DNA of 64,000 nt from Glandiceps talaboti (taxonomy: Eukaryota > Hemichordata > Enteropneusta > Spengelidae): positions 5,071,501 through 5,135,500 of the forward strand of contig NC_135558.1 in NCBI RefSeq assembly GCF_964340395.1, read 5' to 3'. The translations under genes were made by a program, and so were the position numbers. The notes under the pieces are model-generated. The model had not been told where the DNA came from, searched no databases, and worked only from the letters and a program-made list of their open reading frames with translations. Of this stretch, positions 12,591 through 25,264 are shown piece after piece; positions within the stretch are counted from its first letter, which is position 1, and each line of letters begins with the position of its first letter.

Positions 12591-14141
12591 TTGGGGCTTA
12601 ACTAAGATTTTCGATAAGAGTTTCAATGAAACAAAAGCTAAAGGTATTTGTGTTGCATGTGGCAGATTACACATAGTCACTTGAATAAAAGTTATATATA
12701 TACTAGAGACCATCCTACTGTCAGTGTCATTATATCAATGACCATTGACAGATCATATCAACATCTTGCAACAACTTTGTGTCTATCTCAGTTTGCCTAT
12801 AACTTGATTTCCATAGTATTGGCATTATTTCAGGAAACATTGGCTAACGATGGAAAACAATATTGCTCCAGTTAGTAGAGAACATTAGATAAAGATGTTA
12901 TTGCCTTACCTATTAATGCTGAATTTCAACATTAGAAATTTAAAGCGAAAATAAGAAACATTATATGTCGCTCAGGCACTTTAAGAGTTAAGAATTCTGT
13001 AAGGAATTCAGAATATGTTGTTATATGTACAATACAGACTATACAAATAACGAACGTGTGGGGTCGATCTATATGTCTTAACCATACACTAGGGTATTGT
13101 TGTATTGCACTATTGACCGCACCTGTTTTCTTCTATGCTAATTGCTTAATCAGAGCATGTGGCATGTGTTGTGCAAAAAAGCATTATAATGCATTGCAGT
13201 ACACATTGGTTTACGCGATGTAACATCAGCAGCTAAATGACAAGGGATTCATCTAATAGCAAGGCTTTGAACCTTTTCCAGTAATTGTTTTCTCTCTCTT
13301 TTCCAGGCAGGAGATAGCTATAGCTACTGGGCATTTTTGCATTTCAATTTGAAATTCTAACTCTTTGCTGTACAAAAACATTCGCATCAGATCTAACTGC
13401 TATACACGTCGCATCTTCAAACAATCGTGTTACATGCCGGAAAGTAGACTAAAATGCCAATCCTCCTTCATTTTCTACTGTAGAGGGGTTCAGTGAGTAT
13501 CGCATTCAAGTAATAATCTCGTCCGCTGGTGCTCAGAAGATAACTTCTACCTCTGTGTTCAAGTTTAGAAACAAATGAAATTGTCCTTGTTTCGGGAAGT
13601 ATAAATCACAGTACCAACCACTTGGTTTTCACGCAAACCCATACAAATTTGGATCTTGTACATATGCATATGACTTAAAATTTAATTATAAACGTTGACA
13701 TCATATTTACCATTCAAACTATTTACAATAAACTTGACATCAATCAATTCCCTTCTGTAAGAAAGTGAAAGCAGATCCAAGCTTAGAAGACGATGTTTAT
13801 AATGTAATTTCTTAAAGGACCCACAAAGATCAGAGCTGAATAACTTACGATATATCGTGTTTCATTCGATGATGTGAAATGCGACTTATGGTTATAACCT
13901 AGTTTTAATTAAAATCATCATTACACTAGTATTGGCCATTTTTGCATAGTTTCTGCATAATCCGTCACATGACATTTCATTTATACGTTTAATGTGGTCG
14001 ATGTTGTAGTAATAAGATATCACAGCCTTGACACAAATACGGTTGCAATCAAATCATGCTTGTAACGCAAGTCTAGTAACTATATGTCAGTATTTAGTTA
14101 CTTGTTTGTAGCTAGAATAATTATGGTTATGTTGATGAAAC
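12591..14141. other. No gene seen
   Basis: AT-rich non-coding sequence. No exon-like block with flanking splice signals was found by eye. Confidence 0.5.
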
Positions 14142-14165
14142 ACTATCTATCTATCTATCTATCTA

Positions 14166-14250
<85 letters not shown>

Positions 14251-14290
14251 GTCTGTGTGTCTGTCTGTCTTACTGTCTATCTATCTATGT
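14142..14290. repeat. Compound (CTAT)n(CTGT)n(CTAT)n microsatellite
   Basis: A short (CTAT) run, a long (CTGT)n run with one GTGT interruption, and a short (CTAT) return. The 75-aa frame across it (LSVCLSVC repeats) is a translation artefact. Confidence 0.95.
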
Positions 14291-16721
14291 ATCTCTTTCT
14301 CTTTCAAGTGATTATCGATTATTGATAACATGTGACAAACATACATTTACTTCACTTTGATGTATAGAAAATTCTACTACTAAAATACTACTTCAGCAAT
14401 GTTCGCTTTCAGAACTTCGTCTTATAAGTTCGTTATCAAAGGTTGAATCGACCATTTTTAACAGATATTGACAGACAATATTCTCAAATGTAAACCGATG
14501 AAAAATACATATAACATTTATTTACCTTTGGGTTATTCTTCTAAAAAATGAGATGTATCTATCTCATATCCGACTTGAGCAGGCTTGATTTATTTCTTGT
14601 TTAGAATTACAAAAAACTTATGGTATTTGAATCGTAAGTGAATAGTGTTGTCAGTTTAATGAAAAAATGTGCGTGATACAGTAATAGATCGCCTACATTG
14701 TCAGTGTAAGAGAGCTACTTCTCTTGATGTTGTGTCTAAAGATATCTAAAGAGAAAAAAACATATTACGGAAGCAAAATTTTGATACAAGAAATAAAATC
14801 ATTCATGTAAAAGAATATAGAAGAGACGACAGAATGCATCCTAGAGTACATATCCATTTGTAGAGTAAACATAAGAAATTGAACTCCAAGAACTTCAAGA
14901 TATTGATTTTTTTCGACAAAATGTCATAGATCGTATGCAGAAGAGATATGCGATATTTAAAAGGTCGACACAAGCAAACTATTCACCAGCTGCAATTTTA
15001 TATTTGCTGTGTGGCATATCGAGGAATTTGGAAACCAGTATCATAGGGCCCAGAGGACCCTAGGGGAGGGGTTCATTATGCTACGCGTAGTACTGTAAAG
15101 AGGTGACACTCTTGATGATAACTGGTTCCATGGGGACAACTAAATATCATTTTGAAGAAACGATCACAGTCCATTCATGCAGAGTACTCTACATTTGGAA
15201 TGCTTACAATGTCAAATGCATGAAGACACAACAATAGCATAGAGACCCTTCTGGGTTATATCTTTCATTACCATAACTCGCTGCAGTGCTATGCCCATAC
15301 ACTCCTCACATATTGCTGTCAATGTTTCCAGAAATTACATGTAGACAGTATAATCGATATTTCAACATTATAGAATAATATTGATTTGAGAGTGCCGTTT
15401 CCCCTAAACACGAAGAGTCACGCCAATCATTTCGCAATGATTTAAAAACATATATAACGTTAAATCATAATAATCAAATTTATTTTATAGATGATTAATG
15501 CAGACAACATATAGTTTGCATTGTAACCAATCAGAGTGAATATTTTAAAGTGTATCACGGCCTCTTTCCGTTTTATGCCATTTTACGCACCGCTAGATCA
15601 GTTTTTATGGCACGCTAAATCATAACAGCCTGTTATATCACCTTCACAATATAAGTTTTATAGGTATTTGTGACATATGATAAATATGGTAATATGAAAA
15701 CACTTGCACTATATAACCCCTCTTGCAGTGTAGGATAGGATGGTGTCTGCAAATGGAATCTAGTTTCATGAGACATTCAGTCAGCTGAGTCTGTTCAGAG
15801 GAGTTGAGACCAGATAGAGCATCCGGACTCTTACTGGAAGCCATAAAACATGGATTTTTTTGGAACACGTTTTGAAAAGTGATGGGAGAGTGCAATCTCC
15901 TTGTTTTAACCTATACTGTCTTTGGAGTTTTACTTGTATATATTTCGTTTATCAGTAAATTATAACTTCTTCCATAAAGTATTATAGTGTGAACAAGAAA
16001 GATCAGAACACCTATGCAACTGAAATACAGAACGACCATCCATTGAATTTTGTCTAGGAAAATACCAAATTCAAAACATATCAACTACGTTGTAGAAATT
16101 TGCAAACTTCTTCTAAACATATACACATTTGCAATATATATTTCTATGGAAACCAAACCAATGCAAACCTATGTTGACCAATTTACCTTATTAGTAATTT
16201 AGGAACAGACGATGCCTAAAACATGCTGTATATTGTTATCATTATCTGGGCAAACATTAGTTTAAAAGCAGGTGTTTTGGATTTTTTCAATACAATTTAC
16301 TTCCTCATCAGATGTCAGACAGCACAGAGACAACACAACTATCCCCCGTAAGCCAATTCCCTTGCATGACGAGTTCATTTCGAGTAACAACATGCGTACA
16401 TCTTTACGATGTCATGTCTTTTCACGCATATTCCCGCCAGAACACCTAATTTGTTCAAATAACAAAATTAACGTATTGCAAAAAAATGCAATTTTCGCAC
16501 AACAATTACCTCTGCACGCACGACTTATTGTAAGTTTTAGCTTCTCGAGTATTGTGCCTGTAAGTGTATAAATCTTAACTCCGAACTATACTGTCGCTTG
16601 TAGCCGTTAGATCCCAGGTCCTCCGCGATATATTACATTAAATTCTTCGACTTCTACATCATAAATCGGTCTAACCTGCTGCTTGAATTCCCTCATGCGT
16701 CATGCCTACGTATGTCCATAG
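14291..16721. other. No gene seen
   Basis: Non-coding by eye. Two frames of about 83-99 aa (15644-15895 minus, 16272-16571 plus) have no recognisable domain and no convincing splice context. Confidence 0.5.
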
Positions 16722-16935
16722 TCACGTGTGCCTATTTGTAATTATGTTATCCTGATCCATTACATGATAACATTTGTCCATCGGTGCGTCTGTCCACCCG
16801 TCTATGGACAGCCGTATCTCTGACACCCATAATGCAATATCAAGCACACAGGAAATACATGTCAGAGATCTCAGAGTACATATTAATTTCATAACCTTGA
16901 CAAACGGTGGCCACATCTGTCGTAAAGGTAACATT
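16722..16935 (-). repeat. Dispersed repeat R2, copy b
   Basis: Read on the minus strand it gives CCACCGTTTGTCAA, TGTGTGCTTGATATTGCAT, GTGTCAGAGATACGG and GGACAGACG. These are the same ordered blocks as 12380-12590, at clearly lower similarity. No coding function. Confidence 0.45.
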
Positions 16936-18127
16936 TTCAACCATAACAGAACGAAGTTAAATAAAGTGAAATTCCACTCACGTGTCTACATCGATATTAT
17001 AAGAGATAAGTTGTAATAGAAGTAAACTCTCAAGTCAAACACTCCTTTCATCTTCAAGGTTAAATAGCAACTCTCAATACCTTTAGAATTATTGTAAATT
17101 GACTTTATTCACATGCATGCACCTATCTTCATAGAAGAAACATTTTCAAGTCAAACACTGACCTTGACCTTCATCGTTTTAAAACCTATTTACACAATAG
17201 CCTGAAATTTTATTTATAGGATCACCGTTTCATTTGGTATCTCAAAAGTTTCGGACAAGATACTGATACCTGGTCTTAGTTTTCATATATGAGGTCAATG
17301 AATACGTTTTGCACACACAGACACACTCAACTTAGAGATGTTTAAAAACTATGATAGATATATGTCTATCATCATATATCTCGACCTATCTCTCAATCAT
17401 CTGTATTTTATTGCTAATTGGATGTTTGAGCCTGAGGAATATCATTTTCAATTCAGCAGAAAATTAGTACTATGAGTTTCGTAGGCATTCTTGAATCCCT
17501 AATTTTCGATGAAGAGAATTTGTACGATTGATTATCAAAGGGGATCAAAATGTTCATTTTGTTTCACATTCTGACGGAACGCTGCAAGTGGAAAATAAGA
17601 CGTCTTCTTGTGATGGGATTACCATTTGGTGATATTGAAAATGATCAGGTAACCTGTCTAATAGAAAGTGTACTCAAGGTAGGGAGAAATTATGTGATGT
17701 GACTGACGGGTGCCAATCACGAGTCGTAACCAAAGAAATACACAACACTTTTAGCGAAATATAAACCGCTCAGCGGTTGAAAGTAGAAAATACTATATAC
17801 TAAATACTAAGACATGGGTATGGCAAATATGAGCAAAGAGACGTAGGACACAACATATACCAATCTTTCGATATGTGTCAAGTATATAACCGTTTTCACC
17901 TATACAATCTGGTGCCCTTCATATAAAGGTAGCCCAACCTTATATTTGCACAAATATGAAACAAAAAAATCAACAGAAATTTAAAATGAAAGATTGATAA
18001 TTATACATACTATTCGGGTTCTTGACTTTTACGACAAGAGCTGTGCATATTTATGATAATCAAATACAAAATGATAAATTATCATTGCTTCAAGCGTTTC
18101 ATTGCATAACTCAAGCTGCTGCCGTAA
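16936..18127. other. No gene seen
   Basis: AT-rich sequence. A small perfect palindrome, AACCGCTCAGCGGTT, lies around 17764-17778. Nothing gene-like. Confidence 0.5.
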
Positions 18128-18128
18128 A

Positions 18129-18162
18129 GCGCGCGCGCGCACACACACACACATACACACAT

Positions 18163-18212
<50 letters not shown>
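18129..18212. repeat. (GC)n(CA)n(TACA)n compound microsatellite
   Basis: (GC)6 followed by CA and TACA/ACAT runs and a pure (CA)n tract. The whole tract alternates purine and pyrimidine and is therefore Z-DNA-prone. Confidence 0.9.
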
Positions 18213-21200
18213 GAAGCATGCATGGCAGACCAAATTTAAAAAAAAATTATAAATGACAAACCATCTTAGTATCAAAGTCACAGGAAATAACAGGACATAA
18301 CTTAATTTATTAGTTCTAGTTTTTCGTCTAATTTAATACATTAAATGCACGTCATCGTCGATGTTAGACTGCTATCCTTTCTTGGTTCAGTCATTATTGC
18401 AATAAAACGGATTGGCAGAAATGAAACTATATTCCTAATGGTAATCAATAGAATATAAGTATACAGTAACTATAATAAAAACTTAATCAAATGAGTACAT
18501 GGATTTGATGTTATCCAATGAGGAAACTAAGTAATCAAATGTTACTGTAATTATTTCAAGTCATAATAGCTCGCCAGGTGACTGTACTGTTGGCCGCGTC
18601 ATTTCGAGTACGTTTTCTGAATAAAGTAATAATGTCTCCTGAGATTCTCGTATGTGTTCCATAGAGACACTCAAATCATTAAAGCGAGAGGCAATCACAA
18701 ATTGTACAGATACGAGAAGATAAACACGAGTGCATAAACCTATTCTAGGCTTTTGAAGAAATAGAAAGGTAACGACTTCTAAAGAGTGTTAAGGCGACTT
18801 GTCTTTTCAAGGTGTGGACTTTATCTTTATATTTATATAAATTTGTGGATTCTGATATTTTGTGATGAATTAGTTCTGAGTGAAAATCACTTGATGTCTC
18901 ACATATATTTGAGCATTGGACTGTATACTATTTACCCACAACTCTCTCTGATTTAAGCGTATTTAGCGCTGACAAATTTCACCAGGGCACATGGTTTTGT
19001 ATTTTTGAAGCGTAGAATTGCCACTGATGAGCTTTTGAATACCACAATTCATTGTTTCAGATATGCTTATTTTTTCTGAAGGAGATAATAATTTATGAAT
19101 TTGAAATATGAAATATGAATATAAAAACATTCAGAATATTTGCAAGGAATTCGAAACTGATGGAAATGTGTGCACCTCCACCAAACATATCAACTTCTTT
19201 GAACATGTATAAAAAAGAAATTTACCTCGTAAGACTTTTATTACAGACCGACTACCTAAGTTGTAATGACTTCAACTGATGTTGGAAAGGATTTTATTCA
19301 AAGCCCGTCTTTTATTTGGTTGTTCGTAAATGTTTATATAAATCAAATTTTCAACTTTTTTCTTTTCGATTTTAAGCGTTCTTTTCTGACATATCATTGA
19401 ACTGTAATTGTTGAAACTTTGAATGATTAGAAATATGACTTATAAGGTTATAAACCACCTAAGCATACATATCAGAGAAAGTTGTTGGTAAAATATTGTA
19501 CAGTGCCAGTTTTGATATTGGCTTTGATTGATTTCAATAATACCAACAGCTAGACTGGGTGAATAGGATTTCCTGTTTTATGGAAATTTCCTCTCCTGCA
19601 AACATTGTTAATTCAATTCATTTTTAACATTTTTTTTCTACCACAATTGTGTGAAATACCAGATTTTCGGAAATTGGAAAATGGTTTTCGGGCTGTTTAT
19701 GAAAAGAGGGAAATTATGAAGCGGATGACAGTGACACTTTTCGGATATGTGAGTGGCTATGAACAATCCAGTAATCTTCAGGGATGATATATCAGGATAT
19801 AATGCACCTGCTCACGACATAACTGTTTTCCTACATAACTGTTTTCCACAGGAGTATCAAAGTCAACTAATGGCAAAGAGTTGAGGCTCACATTACATTG
19901 TAATTCGATATAGAAGACTTACCAGTATAATAGCACAGCTTCGTGTAACTACCTTTGTTCAGGCACGTTCTCATTAAATATCAACTTGAAAACTTTAGGG
20001 TTTTTAATCGGTTTAAGGGTCATCCACACATCTTGTCAGAGAATTAAGACATCTTTATGGCAAATGGTCGATAGAAACACTGGGCATAAAAACTAGGAGA
20101 CCAATCCCATAACAATGAGTCATTCACATTGAAAAATTGTTAATAACTTTGAGAGTTTGGAAAGCGTTCAGATGAAATACGCCTTTATCTGAAAGATTGG
20201 AGCATTTGATACTTTACTCAATAAAGATTTTGGTAGTTACTCGCTAGACTATATACACGCTAGGTTTCATGATACTTACATAGAGGGAGTTATGACTGTT
20301 TCTATATGAAAATAATATTACATTTCTAAGGTTTAATATGACATCTTTTAAACATATGCTCACTACACCTATGTTAAAGCTATGTCAACCATATATTGGA
20401 AATTCTGATTGGAAAATCAATGGCAAATCTAATGTTGCAAACAGAGTACCAGTTAACAATATAAACAATGCATCTTCGTCTTAACCCTGAACCAGGTTAG
20501 TGACAAGATTCGCTAAGATAACGCCGGCGATATTTAATCCGAATCTTCCTGAAGCAAGCGCACTAAAAAGTATACCACAATATTGTCGTCAACGAGCTCC
20601 ACTGCATTAATAAAGTCACTTCAAGACATATTATAACATAATTAATTGTGGGTATGTCTAAAGCAACGCAATTAAATGGGGTGAACTAAATCACAGCCAT
20701 TTGTGATTTAGAATTCATCACAGCATAAACGTGGCTAGTAGAACATGTATATTTTTATATGTACGAGTAAACTTATTATTGATAATTCATATGTTGAACT
20801 GCCTCTATTCTGGAAGACTTCCAAACGCAACTCGATCCTGGCGAATCCTGAAGGCATGAGATGATAGTCTCTGCATGGTAATCGGATCCGACAAGAGTAT
20901 AATCTTGCAACATTTATAACAGGATAATTGTCATCTCAAAGATGTTAATCAAAAGAAATAATGAAAAACAAGAAAAAATATAAATTTCGCAAAACACGCT
21001 GTCGCACAGGGTAAATATCAAAGTAAGCAGTAATTATTTACGGTTTGCCTAATACATTTGAATTACGGACATGAAAATATATTTCTTTGTCGTTAAAATG
21101 GCGAGACTTAAATGAACCACTTCACACGTGGATGCCAAGGCCAGAACAAAATTTACCAATTCAGTGATATAATATTGATGTTTTCTAGTAATTGTATATA

Positions 21201-22008
21201 CCTTGATGGATATATTAAATTCATGATGTTATATTAAATGTGTCATAAGGATATTATGGACGTGACTAACATCATTACTAGATACTTTTTATTATTTATT
21301 GTTAGGTACTTTGCATAGATTGAAAATAATTGAAAATAATTTACAATGTTTAAGAAAAAGTGGTTTCCCCTTTTATGTACTTAAAAAGGATAGACATCTA
21401 TCTACTTTGATCCACAGTATTAAGTATGTTCAGTGGCGATGTGCAGTATCAACATCGTGAATCAGCCTTGAGATGAACACTGACAACTATTTATATGAGA
21501 TGGCGGAGCACTGCATTAAGTACTATTTGTTAGCTATTTCTACTGGGCAGGTGATATGTTAGTATAATACAGCTGTTGCTTAAACAAGTAAGATAATAGG
21601 GTAATCTTAGCTTACGTATATAATCAGAAATGAGATCATTCATATCGGCTTCAGTATTGTTTTCACCCTAATGTCTTCTTTGAAGAGGTGAATCTTGGGT
21701 AAAGCTAAACATGGTTCACTGGTAGTATCATTCTAAAGTGAGTTCTAAATCGATAAAATATTAAAACAGTTTAGCTGCCAGCCTTGTTCAACTGAACGTT
21801 TAGTAATACATAGAGTATGTTTATAGCTGTAAGTTTGATTCTACACTGTTTAATCGATCGGTAAAATTGATTTAGTTTGTCTATTTGAAAGTCTATATCA
21901 AATTGTCGAGTGTTACCCTTTAAATGATACAAATTATGAATAGTAGTCAACTATTCAAAACAAATGGTTTAAACATGTAACCTTTGTTCCTAAAACATGA
22001 CTTATAAC
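18213..22008. other. No gene seen
   Basis: About 3.8 kb of AT-rich sequence with no recognised repeat or protein. The 60-aa frame near 19605 is not supported by any domain. A small inverted repeat (CTAAATCACA ... TGTGATTTAG) lies near 20688-20712. Confidence 0.5.
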
Positions 22009-22116
22009 GATATATATATATATATAACTCGGTGAGTATCAATCTGCTATAAGACAGTGCTCTATACCGCAGTGGCAGAGCGTAATAGTTTTGGTAGTAC
22101 TGGAACTCTTTCTTGG

Positions 22117-22157
22117 GTGTAACTCGGAGTTTCACGCATATTGCGATCATCAGACAC
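22117..22157 (-). ncRNA. Hammerhead ribozyme motif (type I), minus strand
   Basis: This is the exact mirror of the plus-strand motif at 22181-22221, lying in the left arm of the perfect 72-bp palindrome. It has the same core (CTGATGA, stem II, GAAA) and the same 4-bp stem I and 3-bp stem III. Confidence 0.65.
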
Positions 22158-22180
22158 TCAGATCTGCGATCATCATCAGA

Positions 22181-22221
22181 GTGTCTGATGATCGCAATAT
22201 GCGTGAAACTCCGAGTTACAC
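22181..22221 (+). ncRNA. Hammerhead ribozyme motif (type I), plus strand
   Basis: Stem I 5' strand GTGT 22181-22184. Core CTGATGA 22185-22191. Stem II region 22192-22204 has CGC pairing with GCG around an AATAT loop and a U opposite U at its base. GAAA is at 22205-22208. Stem III ACT 22208-22210 pairs with AGT 22214-22216 around loop CCG. The predicted cleavage triplet is GTT, with cleavage after 22217. Stem I 3' strand ACAC 22218-22221 pairs with GTGT. All conserved core nucleotides of the hammerhead are present. Short stem III is characteristic of Penelope-element and satellite-type hammerheads. Confidence 0.65.
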
Positions 22222-22247
22222 CCAAGAAAGAGTTCCAGTACTACCAA

Positions 22248-22250
<3 letters not shown>

Positions 22251-22340
<90 letters not shown>
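22251..22340. repeat. (TA)n array, about 45 units
   Basis: Pure TA dinucleotide run starting directly at the end of the palindrome arm. Cruciform-prone. Confidence 0.97.
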
Positions 22341-22346
<6 letters not shown>

Positions 22347-22430
22347 ATTGCTAGTGATCCGTTCATTCTTTGCATCTTTAAGGCTTGTACTTTTTTGCCG
22401 TTTGCCACCAGTACTTAATAAACGATTATA

Positions 22431-23460
22431 TATGTATATATGAACAATAGCTGCTGTCTTCATCATTTGAAGTGAGACAGAACTTGATTTCTTTGAGACA
22501 GATCTGGAGTCCGACGGATGGAGAGGAGCTCAGTCTCTTTGAAATATTCATGTTAGAAGAAATGTATGGTTCACGGCATTATTTATAGACAAAACCACAG
22601 TTTAAAGTTAGGTATGCCTTTTACGTGAAGCTTATTACACTACTTTGATATCTGTACAGTGATATAAGCTCTTGATCACAAAAGACAGTGATTGCTACGT
22701 TTAAGAAGTTAACACAGGTCATGCATGAGTAAAAGGTTACATTGTACCTTTAAATCATGTTGTGCTATATATCACGTGTATCAATTAAGCTTCAGCGAAA
22801 GTGGTGTGTTATTATGATGATAAATCTAAATTCTTTAGCTTAGTTCAACTGAAGAATGAAATGTCTATTAATGACTATCACATGAATTACATGTACTTGG
22901 ACAGCAAACACTTAATTGGGATCAATACCAGCAATGGAAAATTGTTTAATATAAGTGTGTTACAAAGATTAAAAGACGGATATATGGGAGGATGAAAAAA
23001 TTGTTATGTGATAGTCATTAATAGTAATTTCATACTTCAGTTGAACTAAGCTAAAGAATTTAGATTTATCATCATAATAACACGCCACTTTCGCTGTAGC
23101 TTAATTGATACACGTGATATATAGCATAACATGATTTAATGGTACAATGTAACCTTTTACTCATGCATGACTTGTGTTAACTTCTTAAATGTGGCAATCA
23201 CTGTCTTTTGTGATCAAGAGCTTATATCACTGTACAGATATCAAAGTAGTGTAATAAGCTTCACGTAAAAGGCATTCCTAACTTTAAACTGTGATTTTGT
23301 CTATAAATAATGCCGTGAACCATACATTTCTTCAAACATGAATATTCCAAAGAGACTGAGCTCCTCTCCAACCGTAGAACTCCAGTTCTGTCGCAAAGAA
23401 ATCAAGTTCTGTCACACTTCAAATGATGAAGACAGCAGCTATTGTTCATATATACATATA
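22431..23460. mobile_element. 1.0 kb foldback, ~450-bp inverted arms
   Basis: Left arm 22431-22881 is the near-perfect reverse complement of right arm 23008-23460. The loop 22882-23007 is ~126 bp. Single-base differences between the arms (for example GTGAGACAG versus the GTGTGACAG equivalent) show that they have diverged, arguing against a sequencing fold-back. A 64-aa frame (22801-22995) covers the arm end and loop and resembles nothing I know. The structure sits between two long (TA)n arrays (22251-22340 and 23567-23652). It could be a non-autonomous foldback transposon; no transposase and no target duplication were recognised. Confidence 0.75.
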
Positions 23461-23565
23461 TTAATAAGAATGTCGGGTACGTTTTATTGAATACTAAGGG
23501 ATACTTTATACAGGTGTCACAATAAAAGTTTACCATTCTTGTACATGAGTATCCCATAATATGAG

Positions 23566-23566
<1 letters not shown>

Positions 23567-23652
<86 letters not shown>
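23567..23652. repeat. (TA)n array
   Basis: About 43 TA units on the far side of the 1 kb foldback, mirroring the array at 22251-22340. Confidence 0.97.
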
Positions 23653-23656
<4 letters not shown>

Positions 23657-24138
23657 TATAAATACTTTTTACAAGTCTAGAATAAAAAATGTATACTATC
23701 AAAGAACATTACTTTCATATTAAATTCAGCACGCTATCATTTATCTTATACAATCGTACTGAAAAGACTGCAAGCAAAACATAAGAAATGCATTTCACAA
23801 TCATATTAATACCATGAGTATTAAATTGCGTCAGCCAGAACAAAGTATATTTCTTCAGTGAGAGAATTAGCTAACATTTGCTCTCCATAAAGGTCTTTTG
23901 TCAATTAAATTTCCCATAAGAATGCCAAATGCAATGCCGAAATATGTATTTAATATGTATTTAATAATAATATAAATGTCATTTTCCGATTGATAAGTAT
24001 ACCTTGTCGAAATAGCGTGAAGTACTGTGACTATATATTAGCCCACAGGATTTTGCTAATGCATCCCTTTGCTGGCGAGTTCTCAACGTGTGCAGCTCTG
24101 TTTGCATAAATAGACGAACGCATCTATTAAGATCATTG
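23653..24138. other. No gene seen
   Basis: AT-rich non-coding sequence. The 63-aa minus-strand frame 23979-24170 starts inside the hairpin at 24139-24181. The block is somewhat less AT-rich than its surroundings but is not recognised. Confidence 0.45.
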
Positions 24139-24181
24139 TTAGCATCATAGACAGTGGAGGGGGCCTCCACTGTCTATGCTA
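24139..24181. repeat. Short strong hairpin
   Basis: Perfect 15-bp arms, CATAGACAGTGGAGG at 24146-24160 and its reverse complement at 24164-24178, with a GGG loop. The stem continues outward with one bulged base (TTAGCAT / TAGCAT). It may be the end of a decayed inverted-repeat element. It does not look like a rho-type or histone terminator. Confidence 0.75.
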
Positions 24182-25264
24182 GCATGTCACACCAGAATAC
24201 TTGTAATTTAATTCAAAATCCGATCTATAGTGATTGAACACTTGAAAATCAACGTATTATCACCAGAACACATATCAAATCAAGTATAAAATGTGGAGAC
24301 ATCTAGTCTATAAAAATCATAACGCTCTTTACACAAAGATTTCATTTCCTCAGTACTTTCTTCCGTTTTCGTATTCTCTTAATGTTATTGATTTAGCAGA
24401 ATTCACAATATCGTATCTGCTATGCGCACATTAGTCTATGGTTAGGATCATCCTGATATGTATTGTGATGACTGAAGTCATTCACTATAGAAATTTTAAA
24501 TGTTAAAAGATTCATAACCGTCGGAAATTTTGACTTATAAAAGATTGCCTCAAGTGTTTCGTCTAATCAAATGAAATAGCTTTTCACAATTTCATTTCCG
24601 ATGGAATATACGAATAGGCAATGAAAAGGGTTTCATGTGTAGTTAGGGTCTTTCATGTAGAAAACCAGTACTTTGATGCTTGATTTAAAATAACAAAAAA
24701 CGCATTCCGGTAAAACGTTATATACACAGAGTACATTTTAAGCAAAGCATCAGGGATAAACAAGCCGGAGAAGTTTTACATATTTCATGACTTTTTATAG
24801 TGTCAGTGTAAATTAGTAAACCGGTTTGTACTCATTTACTACTCAATATACTTTCAGCGAAAAGCTGTTCTGAATCAGTGCATACAGCTGCTACCCTTGC
24901 ACTTCACTTTATCCAAGTAATGGCTGGGATATACATTAAGGGCACCATCATATTTATAAGTAGAACCTAGAGACAGGAATTAATGATGGTGCTACTATCG
25001 CGCACACACCAGAAAAGTCAAACGTGCATTAAAAAGAACGGATATGAGCGTATTCACGAAATCTAAATGGTTAGGGTTATTTTGCGGCTTACGAATATAT
25101 TATGAAAGGTGAAAATGTATAATGAAATAATGAAAATCATCAAAAAGATATGTTAAGCAATAACAAACTGACAATATTGAGTATTTTTACAGTAATTGAG
25201 AGATACCTCATAAGATAATGGCAATGAGGGTATTCAGAATGCTTGCGCCTCAATGTGTTTTAAG
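24182..25264. other. No gene seen
   Basis: AT-rich non-coding sequence without recognised repeats. Confidence 0.5.

Larger units (their letters stand above)
22009..22340. mobile_element. Ribozyme palindrome 1, bounded by (TA)n on both sides
   Basis: Short (TA)n at 22011-22026; a unique arm with the box GAGCACT (minus strand, around 22054-22060); a perfect 72-bp inverted repeat (22088-22159 and 22179-22250) with a 19-bp spacer; then (TA)n from 22251 to 22340. Each arm carries a hammerhead ribozyme motif, one per strand. The layout (hammerhead, ~100 bp, GAGCACT box, (TA)n) is shared with the palindrome at 48.7-49.2 kb. Hammerheads are established in Penelope-like elements and retrozymes. Assignment to a Penelope-type terminal repeat is an inference, since no RT is attached here. 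Confidence 0.7.
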
